From: Lachnospiraceae bacterium
Lineage (GTDB): Bacteria; Bacillota_A; Clostridia; Lachnospirales; Lachnospiraceae
Length of the DNA: 40,652 bases
Assembly (NCBI GenBank): GCA_017620975.1
Contig: JAGAUD010000025.1
Coordinates: forward strand, 1-40,652
Direction of reading: 5' to 3'
The notes below the pieces were generated by a model, which worked only from the letters and a program-made list of their open reading frames with translations, was not told where the DNA came from and did not search any database. Position 1 is the stretch's first letter; every line of letters begins with the position of its first letter. Positions 16,658 through 23,994 of the stretch are shown piece by piece. The translations under genes and the position numbers were made by a program.

Positions 16658-17398
16658 TTATTCAAAGTACTTTTCCTTATTTCGAAAATACGTTTCGGAA
16701 ATAATTCCCGATACATAAGTGCTCAGACTCTTACGAGTCTCCTTATCCAGTTCTTTCACGTAAATAGGCTTCCCATACTCAAGCACAACGGTAGTCTTCT
16801 TAATCTTCGGCAGATGATCCTCAAAGATATCCGCAGCATTCACAAGGGTCATGGGAACGATAGGAACATCGCCTTTTTCTGCAATTTTAAAGCTCCCTTC
16901 GTGGAACGGCAGAAAAGTATCAGCAGTTTTATTGCGTGTCCCCTCCGGAAAGATGCAGATAGAGATGCCGCTCTTGACTTTGTCAATCGCTGTCAGGATG
17001 GTTTTCAGACCTTCCTTCACATTCTGACGGTCTAAGAACAAGCAGTGCAGATAACGCATCCAGTTGGAGAGCAAAGGATATTTTGCCATTTCTTTTTTAG
17101 CCACATAACCGGTAGGTCTCGGTACCCTGACATAGGTCAGCAGGATATCAAAATAGCTGCGGTGGTTGCCCACATACAGAACGGCGGTATCCTTGGGCAC
17201 ATTTTCTTCCCCCAATACAATGACCTTAGTGCCTGCGATACGAATAACCTGACGAAAAGCCCAGTTTACAATGGCAAGAGAGCTTCTGTCCTTCAAATCC
17301 TGATTGAATTTACCGACGATCCACTCTGCTACCAGCAAAGGGATGGAAAGTACCAGGAAAAGCACAACAAATATTACAACTAAGAGAAAACGTATCAT
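16658..17398 (-). CDS. plsC: 1-acyl-sn-glycerol-3-phosphate acyltransferase
   Basis: A 246-residue membrane enzyme that acylates lysophosphatidic acid to phosphatidic acid for phospholipid synthesis. ATG at 17398 (MIRFLLVVIFVVLFLVL) follows GGAGGGATTTTT; a longer frame to 17539 has no ribosome site. One N-terminal membrane segment lies at residues 1-24. The catalytic motif is NHRSYFD (NHX4D) near residue 80, with the substrate-binding FPEGTRN near residue 153 and VPIVPMTLVN after it. The length is typical. It is transcribed divergently from the lipoprotein gene at 17561 and convergently with nothing downstream except the pepC relic. Confidence 0.92.
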   Translation of the reverse strand: MIRFLLVVIFVVLFLVLSIPLLVAEWIVGKFNQDLKDRSSLAIVNWAFRQVIRIAGTKVIVLGEENVPKDTAVLYVGNHRSYFDILLTYVRVPRPTGYVAKKEMAKYPLLSNWMRYLHCLFLDRQNVKEGLKTILTAIDKVKSGISICIFPEGTRNKTADTFLPFHEGSFKIAEKGDVPIVPMTLVNAADIFEDHLPKIKKTTVVLEYGKPIYVKELDKETRKSLSTYVSGIISETYFRNKEKYFE

Positions 17399-17503
17399 AA
17401 AAATCCCTCCAAAAATCAATTTAAATTGAGCCATACATCTTGATGCCGCTTTAAGCTGTATCTGGATAATGGCAGACAAACTTGTGTCCTTAAGTATAAC
17501 ATA

Positions 17504-17532
17504 TTTGAGAAAATCTGTACATAAAATTAAAA
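17504..17532 (+). promoter_or_regulatory. Possible promoter of the PrcB-like lipoprotein gene
   Basis: TTGAGA, a 17-base spacer, then TAAAAC, about 30 bases before ATG 17561. The match is moderate in an AT-rich area. Confidence 0.35.
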
Positions 17533-17560
17533 CAAACAAATAAATTGTGGGTGCGACTGT

Positions 17561-17968
17561 ATGAAAAAAAGAAACCGGTTCTGGTGTATACTATTGATTG
17601 CTGTATTGCTGTGCGGCTGTTCCATGAACAGCGAGGAACGCATTAAATTGAGGGATTTGGATTTTACAATTCTCAGTGAGGAAATGATACCCCAGGAACT
17701 TTTGAAGGTAATTGAGGAGAGAAAAGCAGAAAGCTTTAAACTGACTTATAGTGATAAAGAAAATCTGTATATTGTCATTGGCTACGGACAGCAGCAGACG
17801 GGAGGATATAGTATTACTGTAAATGAATTGTATCTGACGGATAATGCAATCTACATAAATACCAGCCTTCTGGGACCGGATGCCTCTGAGAAAAGCAAAC
17901 AGGATCCATCCTGGCCTTATATTGTCATCAAGACCGAACTCTTGGACCAGACGGTGGTTTTTGAGTAA
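17561..17968 (+). CDS. Lipoprotein with PrcB C-terminal-like domain
   Basis: A 135-residue predicted lipoprotein. It has a basic start (MKKRNRFWC), a hydrophobic stretch and the lipobox LLCGC with the cysteine at residue 20. The mature part, GYGQQQTGGYSITVNELYLT then SLLGPDASEKSKQDPSWPYI, resembles the PrcB C-terminal domain (protease complex subunit-like), a small beta domain found in many exported clostridial proteins. The role is unknown. The ribosome site is weak (TGTGGGTG). It lies upstream of the pyr operon on the same strand but has its own promoter, with a second promoter between it and pyrC. Confidence 0.75.
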   Translation: MKKRNRFWCILLIAVLLCGCSMNSEERIKLRDLDFTILSEEMIPQELLKVIEERKAESFKLTYSDKENLYIVIGYGQQQTGGYSITVNELYLTDNAIYINTSLLGPDASEKSKQDPSWPYIVIKTELLDQTVVFE

Positions 17969-17998
17969 CAGTTCAGACTTTTATTTTTCCGGGAAATA

Positions 17999-18007
17999 TG
18001 TTATGAT
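17999..18007 (+). promoter_or_regulatory. Extended -10 promoter of the pyr operon
   Basis: TGT followed by TATGAT (18002-18007) is an extended -10; no good -35 is seen (TTTTAT at best). Transcription would start near 18013-18015, giving a leader of about 130 bases before pyrC. Confidence 0.5.
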
Positions 18008-18013
18008 AGGCAT

Positions 18014-18146
18014 AAACATATGGGCAGAGCCGTGTGCTCTGCCTGTCACTTGTGCGAGCAACGTGTATTACAGCTCAACCATGGGCAAAATGAACACTGT
18101 AATAAGTGCGGAGCGAATTTGACCAGCATACAAGGAGGACCGATTC
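18014..18146 (+). promoter_or_regulatory. Structured leader of pyrC
   Basis: Two strong hairpins occur. GGCAGAGC (18023-18030) pairs with GCTCTGCC (18036-18043) around CGTGT. TATTACAG (18066-18073) pairs with CTGTAATA (18097-18104). I see neither the PyrR-binding consensus nor a U-run terminator, so any control would be of another type. A 46-codon ORF runs through the leader. Confidence 0.45.
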
Positions 18147-18160
18147 ATGCTACTCATTGA
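18020..18160 (+). CDS. Possible 46-residue zinc-ribbon micro-protein overlapping pyrC
   Basis: ATG 18020 opens a frame MGRAVCSACHLCEQRV..., with a second pair HCNKCGANL at residues 26-34, ending at TGA 18158-18160, 14 bases inside pyrC in another frame. The CxxC...CxxCG spacing (C9, C12; C27, C30) is that of small zinc ribbons, and CNKCGANL is a typical ribbon ending. The ribosome site is poor (GATAGG) and the predicted transcription start is only a few bases ahead, so translation might be leaderless. It may be a regulatory leader peptide coupled to pyrC, a relic of a zinc-ribbon gene, or chance. I have no direct evidence of expression. Confidence 0.4.
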   Translation: MGRAVCSACHLCEQRVLQLNHGQNEHCNKCGANLTSIQGGPIHATH

Positions 18161-19430
18161 AAACGGCTACATGATAGACCCTAAATCCGGCCGTGAAGGA
18201 AACTATGATATTTTGACGGAAAAGGATCAGATTATCAAAATTGGCAAGGGATTAAGGCGGAAAATAGAAGATGACATGCAAGAGAACTTGCAGATTATCG
18301 ACGCATCAGGACTTCTGGTAGCACCGGGACTGGTAGACGTGCATGTACATTTCAGAGATCCGGGCTTTACCCACAAAGAAGATATCGAGACAGGAGCAAG
18401 AGCAGCAGCCAAAGGCGGTTTTACCACGGTCGTTCTGATGGCTAACACGAAACCCTGCGTAGATAATGAAGAGACCCTTGCCTATGTTCTGGAGAAAGGA
18501 AAGAGTACAGGAATTCATGTAGAGACCTGCGCCAATGTTACCATGGGCATGAAAGGAACTGAACTTGCTCCCATGGAAGCACTTGCAGGAAAAGGTGCAG
18601 TAGGTTTCACGGATGACGGAATTCCCATTATGAATGAGGAAATGGTGCGCCAAGCCATGAGAAAAGCAGCAGCCCTGGACATGCCTATCAGTTTTCATGA
18701 AGAGAATCCGAAGCTGATTACCAATAATGGTATCAACCGTGGCAAGGCAAGCGAATTCTACGGAATCGGCGGTTCTCCGAGAGAGGCTGAAATTTCCCTG
18801 GTAGAGCGTGATCTGGAAATTGCTCTGGAAACAGGTGCCTGTATCAATATTCAGCATATCAGTACCAAAGAAGCTGTGGAACTGGTGCACCGGGCTAAGA
18901 AAAAGGGACACAATATTCATGCAGAGGCTACTCCGCATCACTTTACACTGACAGAAGAAGCTGCCATAGAATACGGTACGCTTGCCAAAATGAATCCGCC
19001 GCTTAGAGAAGAAGCTGACAGATTGGCTATCATCGGCGGACTTGTGGATGGCACCATAGATCTGATTGCCACAGACCATGCTCCTCACAGTGCAGAAGAA
19101 AAGGCGAAGCCCATTACAGAAGCACCCAGCGGTATTATCGGTCTGGAAACGGCACTTTCCCTGGGAATTACGAAGCTGGTAGATGGCGGTTACATGACTA
19201 TGAAGCAGCTGCTGACTTTAATGAGCTTTAATCCGGCTGTCATGTACCATCTGAATGCAGGTTATCTGGCAGAGGGCGGCCCGGCAGATTTGATTCTGAT
19301 TGACACGACCGAAATGAAAGAAGTAGGTGAATATGCTTCTAAATCATCCAATACACCTTTTACCGGTTGGATGTTAAAAGGTGTTGTGAAGACTACCATT
19401 TGTGCAGGAGAAGTTGTGTACGAGAAGTAG
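18147..19430 (+). CDS. pyrC: Dihydroorotase
   Basis: A 427-residue zinc amidohydrolase that closes carbamoyl aspartate to dihydroorotate in pyrimidine synthesis. Metal-site motifs are DVHVHFRDPGFTHKEDI near residue 60, the histidine segments NIQHISTKEA and HAEATPHHFTLT, and ATDHAPHS near residue 308. This is the class I (PyrC/AllB-like) type of about 430 residues, and the pyrK-pyrD neighbours support PyrC. ATG 18147 follows CAAGGAGGACCGATTC, an excellent ribosome site. The stop codon TAG lies inside a 14-bp tandem duplication. Confidence 0.95.
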   Translation: MLLIENGYMIDPKSGREGNYDILTEKDQIIKIGKGLRRKIEDDMQENLQIIDASGLLVAPGLVDVHVHFRDPGFTHKEDIETGARAAAKGGFTTVVLMANTKPCVDNEETLAYVLEKGKSTGIHVETCANVTMGMKGTELAPMEALAGKGAVGFTDDGIPIMNEEMVRQAMRKAAALDMPISFHEENPKLITNNGINRGKASEFYGIGGSPREAEISLVERDLEIALETGACINIQHISTKEAVELVHRAKKKGHNIHAEATPHHFTLTEEAAIEYGTLAKMNPPLREEADRLAIIGGLVDGTIDLIATDHAPHSAEEKAKPITEAPSGIIGLETALSLGITKLVDGGYMTMKQLLTLMSFNPAVMYHLNAGYLAEGGPADLILIDTTEMKEVGEYASKSSNTPFTGWMLKGVVKTTICAGEVVYEK

Positions 19431-19460
19431 TATATGATAAGTAGTATATGATAAGTGGTG
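19425..19460 (+). repeat. 14-bp tandem duplication at the pyrC stop codon
   Basis: AAGTAGTATATGAT occurs at 19425-19438 and again at 19439-19452, followed by a decayed partial third copy (AAGTGGTGTA). The pyrC stop TAG is inside the first copy, so protein sequence is unaffected. Confidence 0.85.
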
Positions 19461-19544
19461 TAACGGAAGCAGTGTACAACGGGCAGATAATGCCCTGAAA
19501 GATAAGCAGATAAAGATAATCATAAATAGGAGAGGAACAAAGAG

Positions 19545-20315
19545 ATGAAACAGAAAGTAACAGCCAAGGTGATTTCCCAGAAAGAAATCGCCCCCAGTAT
19601 TTTTGATATGTGGATTGCTACAGATTTAGCCGCTCAGGCGCTGCCGGGACAGTTTATCTGTGTCTACCCCGGGAACAAGAGCACACTTTTACCAAGACCG
19701 ATCAGTATCTGTGAAGTGGCAGAAGACAAAGCTTCACTGCGCATTGTATACCGTATTGCAGGCCAGGGTACTACAGAGTTTTCAAGCTATCAGGCAGGCG
19801 AGTCCATTGAAATCCTGGGTACACTCGGTAACGGTTTCCCGGTAGAGAAAGGAGAAGGCAAGAAAGTGTTCCTGATGGGCGGCGGCATCGGCGTACCTCC
19901 TATTTTACAGCTTGCCAAAGAGATGAATGCAGACAAGCAGATCGTGGTAGGCTATCGTGATAGTCAGATGTTCTTAAAGGAAAATCTGGAGCAGAACGGT
20001 ACCGTATATGTGGCTACCGAGGATGGCAGCTTCGGAACAAAGGGAAATGTCATGAATGCAATCGATGAGAATAATTTGGATGCAGATGTGATTTTCGCCT
20101 GTGGTCCTATGCCCATGCTGCGTGCAATCAAAAAGTATGCAGAAACCAAGAATATCCCTGCCTATATTTCGCTGGAAGAGCACATGGCCTGCGGCGTAGG
20201 TGCCTGCCTCGGTTGTGTGGTAAAGACCAAAGAGGTGGATCATCATTCCCACGTACACAATGCAAGAATCTGTACAGACGGCCCGGTATTTGAAGCCGCT
20301 GACGTAGAGATTTAA
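19545..20315 (+). CDS. pyrK: Dihydroorotate dehydrogenase B, electron-transfer subunit
   Basis: A 256-residue iron-sulfur flavoprotein that passes electrons from PyrD to NAD. The FAD-binding RPISICEV segment is near residue 46 and the NAD-binding GGGIGVPPILQLA near residue 111. The [2Fe-2S] cysteines are in MACGVGACLGCVV and ARICTDGPVF toward the C terminus. ATG 19545 follows AGGAGAGGAACAAAGAG. The pyrD gene begins 20 bases after the stop, so the two subunits are translated from one message downstream of pyrC. Confidence 0.95.
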   Translation: MKQKVTAKVISQKEIAPSIFDMWIATDLAAQALPGQFICVYPGNKSTLLPRPISICEVAEDKASLRIVYRIAGQGTTEFSSYQAGESIEILGTLGNGFPVEKGEGKKVFLMGGGIGVPPILQLAKEMNADKQIVVGYRDSQMFLKENLEQNGTVYVATEDGSFGTKGNVMNAIDENNLDADVIFACGPMPMLRAIKKYAETKNIPAYISLEEHMACGVGACLGCVVKTKEVDHHSHVHNARICTDGPVFEAADVEI

Positions 20316-20334
20316 TAGAAAGGGGAATGAAAAA

Positions 20335-21240
20335 ATGAATACAAAAGTAACAATTGCAGGTGTGGAATTTAAAAATCCCGTTATGACAGCTTCCGGAACT
20401 TTCGGATCCGGTATGGAATACTCTGAATTTGTAGATTTAAACCGCCTTGGCGCCGTAGTGACCAAAGGTGTGGCTAATGTGCCATGGTCCGGTAACCCTA
20501 CGCCCAGAGTGGCAGAAGTATACGGCGGCATGCTCAATGCCATTGGGCTGCAGAATCCCGGAATTGACGTGTTCATGCAGAGAGACATTCCTTTCTTAAA
20601 GCAGTATGATACCAAAGTCATAGTGAATGTCTGTGGAAAAACAGTAGAAGATTATGTTGATGTGGTGGAAAAACTGGGTGATGAGCCGTCAGTAGCCATG
20701 CTGGAAATCAATGTATCCTGCCCGAATGTAAAGGAAGGTGCCATTGCTTTTGGTCAAAAAGCAGATGCTCTCTACAATATTACTTCTGAGTTAAAGAAGC
20801 ATGCAAAGCAGCCCATCATCATGAAGCTGAGCCCAAATGTAACCGATATTACCGAGATGGCAAGAGCTGCAGAGGCAGCAGGTGCAGATGCCCTGTCCCT
20901 GATCAATACCATTACCGGTATGAAGATCGATATCCACAAGAGAACCTTTGCCATTGCCAACAAGACCGGCGGTATGAGCGGTCCTGCCATCAAACCAATA
21001 GCAGTAAGAATGGTCTACCAGACTGCTCAGGCGGTAAAGATTCCCATTATCGGAATGGGCGGCATCGCTAATGCCGAGGATGCCATTGAGTTCCTGCTGG
21101 CAGGCGCAAGCGCTGTAAGTATCGGTGCTATGAACTTCGTAAATCCTTACACGACTGTGGAAGTGGTAGAGGGAATCGAAGCTTACATGAAGAAATATAG
21201 CATAGAAGATATTAACGAACTGATCGGGGCAGTCAAGTAA
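20335..21240 (+). CDS. pyrD: Dihydroorotate dehydrogenase B, catalytic subunit
   Basis: A 301-residue FMN enzyme oxidising dihydroorotate to orotate, class 1B (works with PyrK). Visible motifs are NPVMTASGTFGSGMEYSEF at the N terminus, INVSCPNVKEGAIAFG with the active-site cysteine near residue 129, KLSPNVTDI, NTITGMKIDI, SGPAIKPIAVRMVYQ, and the FMN phosphate site GMGGIANAEDAIEFLLAGAS. ATG 20335 follows AAAGGGGAATGAAAAA. It is the last gene of the pyr operon; a terminator-like hairpin follows at 21256. Confidence 0.96.
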   Translation: MNTKVTIAGVEFKNPVMTASGTFGSGMEYSEFVDLNRLGAVVTKGVANVPWSGNPTPRVAEVYGGMLNAIGLQNPGIDVFMQRDIPFLKQYDTKVIVNVCGKTVEDYVDVVEKLGDEPSVAMLEINVSCPNVKEGAIAFGQKADALYNITSELKKHAKQPIIMKLSPNVTDITEMARAAEAAGADALSLINTITGMKIDIHKRTFAIANKTGGMSGPAIKPIAVRMVYQTAQAVKIPIIGMGGIANAEDAIEFLLAGASAVSIGAMNFVNPYTTVEVVEGIEAYMKKYSIEDINELIGAVK

Positions 21241-21252
21241 CAACATCTCCGT

Positions 21253-21280
21253 CATAAATCCCTCCGACCCTGCATATTAT
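21253..21280 (+). promoter_or_regulatory. Sigma-E-like promoter for sipL inside the pyrD terminator
   Basis: CATAAAT (21253-21259), a 13-base spacer, then CATATTAT (21273-21280). This resembles the mother-cell sigma-E pattern (ATA-rich -35, CATAnnnT -10). A start near 21287 would produce an mRNA lacking the 5' arm of the surrounding hairpin. SipL is a sigma-E product in C. difficile, which fits. The promoter is inferred from pattern only. Confidence 0.4.
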
Positions 21281-21309
21281 TACCATAAGCAGGATTGGAG
21301 GGATTTTTT
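21256..21309 (+). terminator. pyrD terminator whose 3' arm carries the sipL ribosome site
   Basis: AAATCCCTCC (21256-21265) pairs with GGAGGGATTT (21297-21306). Inside, CCTGC (21269-21273) pairs with GCAGG (21289-21293). Six Ts (21304-21309) follow GGAGGGA directly and the sipL ATG begins at 21310. The GGAGGG of the 3' arm is also the only ribosome binding site for sipL. Confidence 0.8.
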
Positions 21310-22881
21310 ATGGAATTAGTAAAGAAAAACATACATATGGACCGCATCCGCAGTGAAGCGGTCAGTCAAATTACTTTGGAGGATGATCTGAATGTGCCGG
21401 ACCAGAAGCCGGATGTCAGCTCTCTGAACTTTGAAAACGGGGCAATTATCATCGATGAGATACGGCACGGGACAGATCAGGTGAATGTACGGGGAAGGCT
21501 TAGCTTTGACATTCTGTACCACACTGAGGAAGGAGGCAGCAGTCTGATCAGTCTGCAGGGAAAGATTCCTTTTGAGGAAAAAATCAATATGCAGGGTGTT
21601 CGCAGTACAGATGATGTGATGGTAGAGGGACAGATTGAGGATCTGAGTGTCAACATCATTAACTCCCGAAAACTGAACATTCAGGCTGTAGTAACATTAA
21701 ACAGCTGGGTGGAAGAACTGTATGACGAAGAAGCACCCATCGGAATGTACGGAGAAGATGCCGTGGAATATCGAAAGGCACCATTCCCGCTTGCTCAGAT
21801 TGCAATTAATAAGAAGGACATTTTCCGGGTAAAAGAAGAACTGAGCCTACCGTCCAATTATCCTAATATTTTTCAGATACTATGGAGCAGCGTGAGTCTG
21901 GAGGATATGGATTTTCGGGTATTGGACGAGAAAATCAGCCTGAGCGGTGAGGTGCGTGTCTTTGTCCTGTATGAGGGAGAAGGGGAAGAACATCCGGTCA
22001 GGACCTTTGAGCAGACCATTCCCATCAGTGGTATAGTAGAATGTCACGGATGCCGGGAAGGAATGGTGGCTGACATCAGAGCCAGCCTGGCTCCTCAGGA
22101 GCATGGCCAGCCTTACCTTACGGCCAGACCGGATTTTGACGGAGAAGAGCGCAATATCGGTGTAGACCTTGTGCTGAATATTCTTATGAAAATGTACGAA
22201 GAAGAAAGCATAGATATCATTACTGATATCTACGGAGTCACCAAAGAGGTGGAGACAGTGACCAGCCCTTGTACTCTGCGCAGGCTTTTGGCAAGAGTAG
22301 GCGGCAAGACAAGGGTGAATGAACGCGTCAGGGCGAGAAGCGGTGGTTCCGGCATTCTGCAGTTGCTTCACAGTGAAGGCAGAGTATCTATCGAAGACCA
22401 GCAAGCCGTAGAAGGGGGAATTCAATTAAGCGGCAGCGTGTGGATTCATGTCCTGTACATCACCGGCAATGATGAAGCACCTTACGGCAGCTTCCAGACT
22501 CAGATTCCTTTCCGGTATACGTTAGAGGTGGCTGATATGGCGCCTGAGGACATGGGCATGGTCCGCGGAGAAGTAGAGCAACTGCAGGTGACCATGCTGG
22601 ACGGGGAAGAGATGGATGTGAAGGCAATCCTTTCCTTTTCTACCATTGCTTTCAGGAATGTTCCCTTGAATATGATCCGGGATGTACAGATAAGCGATCT
22701 GGATACGGCAGTCTTAGCCAGCCTGCCGGGAATGGCGGTGTATGTGGTCAGACCGGGGGATAATCTGTGGAATATCGGACGGAAATATTATGTGCCGGTG
22801 GATACGCTTAGGAGTGTGAACCGATTGGACAGTGATGAACTGAAAGTGGGGCAGAAATTGTTGATCGTGAAGGGCGCGTGA
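21310..22881 (+). CDS. sipL: SipL-like spore coat morphogen (DUF3794 repeats plus LysM)
   Basis: A 523-residue protein with repeated DUF3794 (SPOCS) modules and a C-terminal LysM domain (VYVVRPGDNLWNIGRKYYVP to KVGQKLLIVKG, about residues 475-522). The same layout is found in clostridial SipL, which binds SpoIVA and helps anchor the spore coat. ATG 21310 uses GGAGGG eight bases upstream; an in-frame ATG at 21295 lies in the hairpin and has no ribosome site. The N terminus (MELVKKNIHMDRIRSEAVSQ) is typical of the family. It follows the pyr operon but is likely transcribed separately in the mother cell. Confidence 0.9.
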   Translation: MELVKKNIHMDRIRSEAVSQITLEDDLNVPDQKPDVSSLNFENGAIIIDEIRHGTDQVNVRGRLSFDILYHTEEGGSSLISLQGKIPFEEKINMQGVRSTDDVMVEGQIEDLSVNIINSRKLNIQAVVTLNSWVEELYDEEAPIGMYGEDAVEYRKAPFPLAQIAINKKDIFRVKEELSLPSNYPNIFQILWSSVSLEDMDFRVLDEKISLSGEVRVFVLYEGEGEEHPVRTFEQTIPISGIVECHGCREGMVADIRASLAPQEHGQPYLTARPDFDGEERNIGVDLVLNILMKMYEEESIDIITDIYGVTKEVETVTSPCTLRRLLARVGGKTRVNERVRARSGGSGILQLLHSEGRVSIEDQQAVEGGIQLSGSVWIHVLYITGNDEAPYGSFQTQIPFRYTLEVADMAPEDMGMVRGEVEQLQVTMLDGEEMDVKAILSFSTIAFRNVPLNMIRDVQISDLDTAVLASLPGMAVYVVRPGDNLWNIGRKYYVPVDTLRSVNRLDSDELKVGQKLLIVKGA

Positions 22882-22936
22882 TAAGTAATTATATAGCAGC
22901 ACAGATACCAATTTCATAATAGTGCGAATTAATTTT

Positions 22937-22978
22937 GCCCGAGGAATGCAGTGATTATGCGGTTCCCCGGGCTTTTTC
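22937..22978 (+). terminator. sipL terminator
   Basis: GCCCGAGGAATGCA (22937-22950) folds with TGCGGTTCCCCGGGC (22958-22971), with small bulges, followed by TTTTT. Confidence 0.8.
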
Positions 22979-23084
22979 GTTGTGTTATACCCCAATTTTT
23001 ACCCCAATAAGGTATTTTAAGTAGGTTATTCTTCCGTCCTTCAATCCGCCGTTACTGCACAAATATCTCGCTGAGAAAATAGGT

Positions 23085-23120
23085 AAAATAAAAGCCTGCT
23101 GCCAGGGAGCTGGCAACAGG
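23085..23120 (-). terminator. Terminator of the Uma2 gene
   Basis: CCTGCTGCCAG (23095-23105) and CTGGCAACAGG (23110-23120) pair with one mismatch around GGAG. Read on the minus strand the stem is followed by CTTTTATTTT, placing it just after the Uma2 stop codon. Confidence 0.85.
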
Positions 23121-23130
23121 ACCTTAAATA

Positions 23131-23673
23131 CTATAGATTCAGTTTTGAAAGATTAATGGAGAAGCCAGGATAAAGACCAACCGGAATGCTGTCTGTAAAT
23201 GAATACGTTGTGGTATCGCTTGCTTGGAAATTCCAAACTGTAATAGTAGTTTTGTCTGGGTCTACAATCCAATATTCACGGACCCCAGCAGTACGATATT
23301 TAAATAGCTTAATAAAATAGTCCATTTGCCTGCTGCCTGGAGAAACAATTTCGATAATCCAATCCGGAGCACCCACGCAACCATTATCATTAAGCTTGTT
23401 GGAGTCGCAAATAACGCTGATATCCGGCTCAACATAGTTTCTTTCATCTTCATTCAAAAAGACAGCAAAAGGGGCAATGTAAGGCTTACATGAGCCATGA
23501 TTTGATCGTATATATTCCCGGATTGTTGCGAAAAGTTCTCCGGCAATATCCTGATGTTTCCTGCTGGGTGGTGCCATGTAATATATTTGGCCATCAATCA
23601 ATTCTGCACGTTTTCCGTCCGGCAAATCATAGATATCATCAATGGTATAAAATTTTTCTTTGGGTAAAGGCAT
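23131..23673 (-). CDS. Uma2 family (DUF820) putative endonuclease
   Basis: A 180-residue protein of the Uma2/DUF820 family, which has a PD-(D/E)XK nuclease-like fold. Visible are YTIDDIYDLPDGKRAELIDG at the N terminus, the core VEPDISVICDSNKL (acidic residue), APDWIIEIVSPGSRQMDYFIK (catalytic E and downstream K), and GVREYWIVDPDKTTITVW. The length is typical. ATG 23673-23671 (minus) follows AAAGGAGTGTTAAT. The cellular role of these proteins is unknown; many occur in variable numbers and are thought to be mobile. A decayed ribbon-helix-helix gene lies immediately upstream. Confidence 0.85.
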   Translation of the reverse strand: MPLPKEKFYTIDDIYDLPDGKRAELIDGQIYYMAPPSRKHQDIAGELFATIREYIRSNHGSCKPYIAPFAVFLNEDERNYVEPDISVICDSNKLNDNGCVGAPDWIIEIVSPGSRQMDYFIKLFKYRTAGVREYWIVDPDKTTITVWNFQASDTTTYSFTDSIPVGLYPGFSINLSKLNL

Positions 23674-23705
23674 ATTAACACTCCTTTCAGTGGTTGTATA
23701 AACTA

Positions 23706-23811
23706 TTATGCTTCACGTTCCATTTTTTCATCAATAGCATTTTTGATACTGGACATCCAGAGGGATACGTTTAAGGTTCTCCTTTGCATATTTAAGGTTG
23801 TATTGCGTACT
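23706..23811 (-). pseudogene. Relic of a ribbon-helix-helix (Arc/CopG-like) protein gene
   Basis: On the minus strand one frame reads STQYNLKYAKENLKRIPLDV then Q (from about 23811), and, one base out of frame, the sequence continues SIKNAIDEKMEREA before TAA (23708-23706). These are the first strand and the C-terminal helix of a small Arc/CopG-type RHH protein; the middle (about 20 residues) is deleted with a frameshift. No start codon is evident. It sat 32 bases upstream of the Uma2 gene on the same strand, so the two may once have formed one transcription unit. Confidence 0.55.
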
Positions 23812-23919
23812 CTGGCAGGGGCGGTGTAACCCGACAACGCTAATTGAAAGGGGGACGTCTGTATTATAGCAGATAGTTAACCCTTTCGCAACATGAAAGG
23901 AATGATACCCTTATAATAC

Positions 23920-23948
23920 TTGACGAAAGCCTATCCTTTGTATATAAT
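23920..23948 (+). promoter_or_regulatory. Promoter of ispE
   Basis: TTGACG (23920-23925), a 17-base spacer, then TATAAT (23943-23948), about 45 bases before ATG 23995. A near-consensus sigma-A site. Confidence 0.85.
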
Positions 23949-23994
23949 TAAATACAATCTATGTATACAAAATGCAATCCGGGAAGGTAAGAGT

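Noticed and set aside
18023..18104. A PyrR-type attenuator in front of pyrC
   Set aside because: The hairpins lack the conserved PyrR-binding loop sequence and no terminator with a U-run is present.
17880..18122. An 80-codon frame across the end of the lipoprotein gene and the pyr leader
   Set aside because: No ribosome site, overlaps the lipoprotein gene in another frame, and no motif; the 46-codon zinc-ribbon frame is the better candidate there.
22981..23060. ACCCCAATTTTTACCCCAATAAGG as the end of an integrase gene or an attachment site
   Set aside because: The minus-strand translation is short and gives no convincing integrase signature, and no matching repeat was found in the window.
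23490..23678. A 62-codon plus-strand frame opposite the Uma2 gene
   Set aside because: Antisense shadow without ribosome site.
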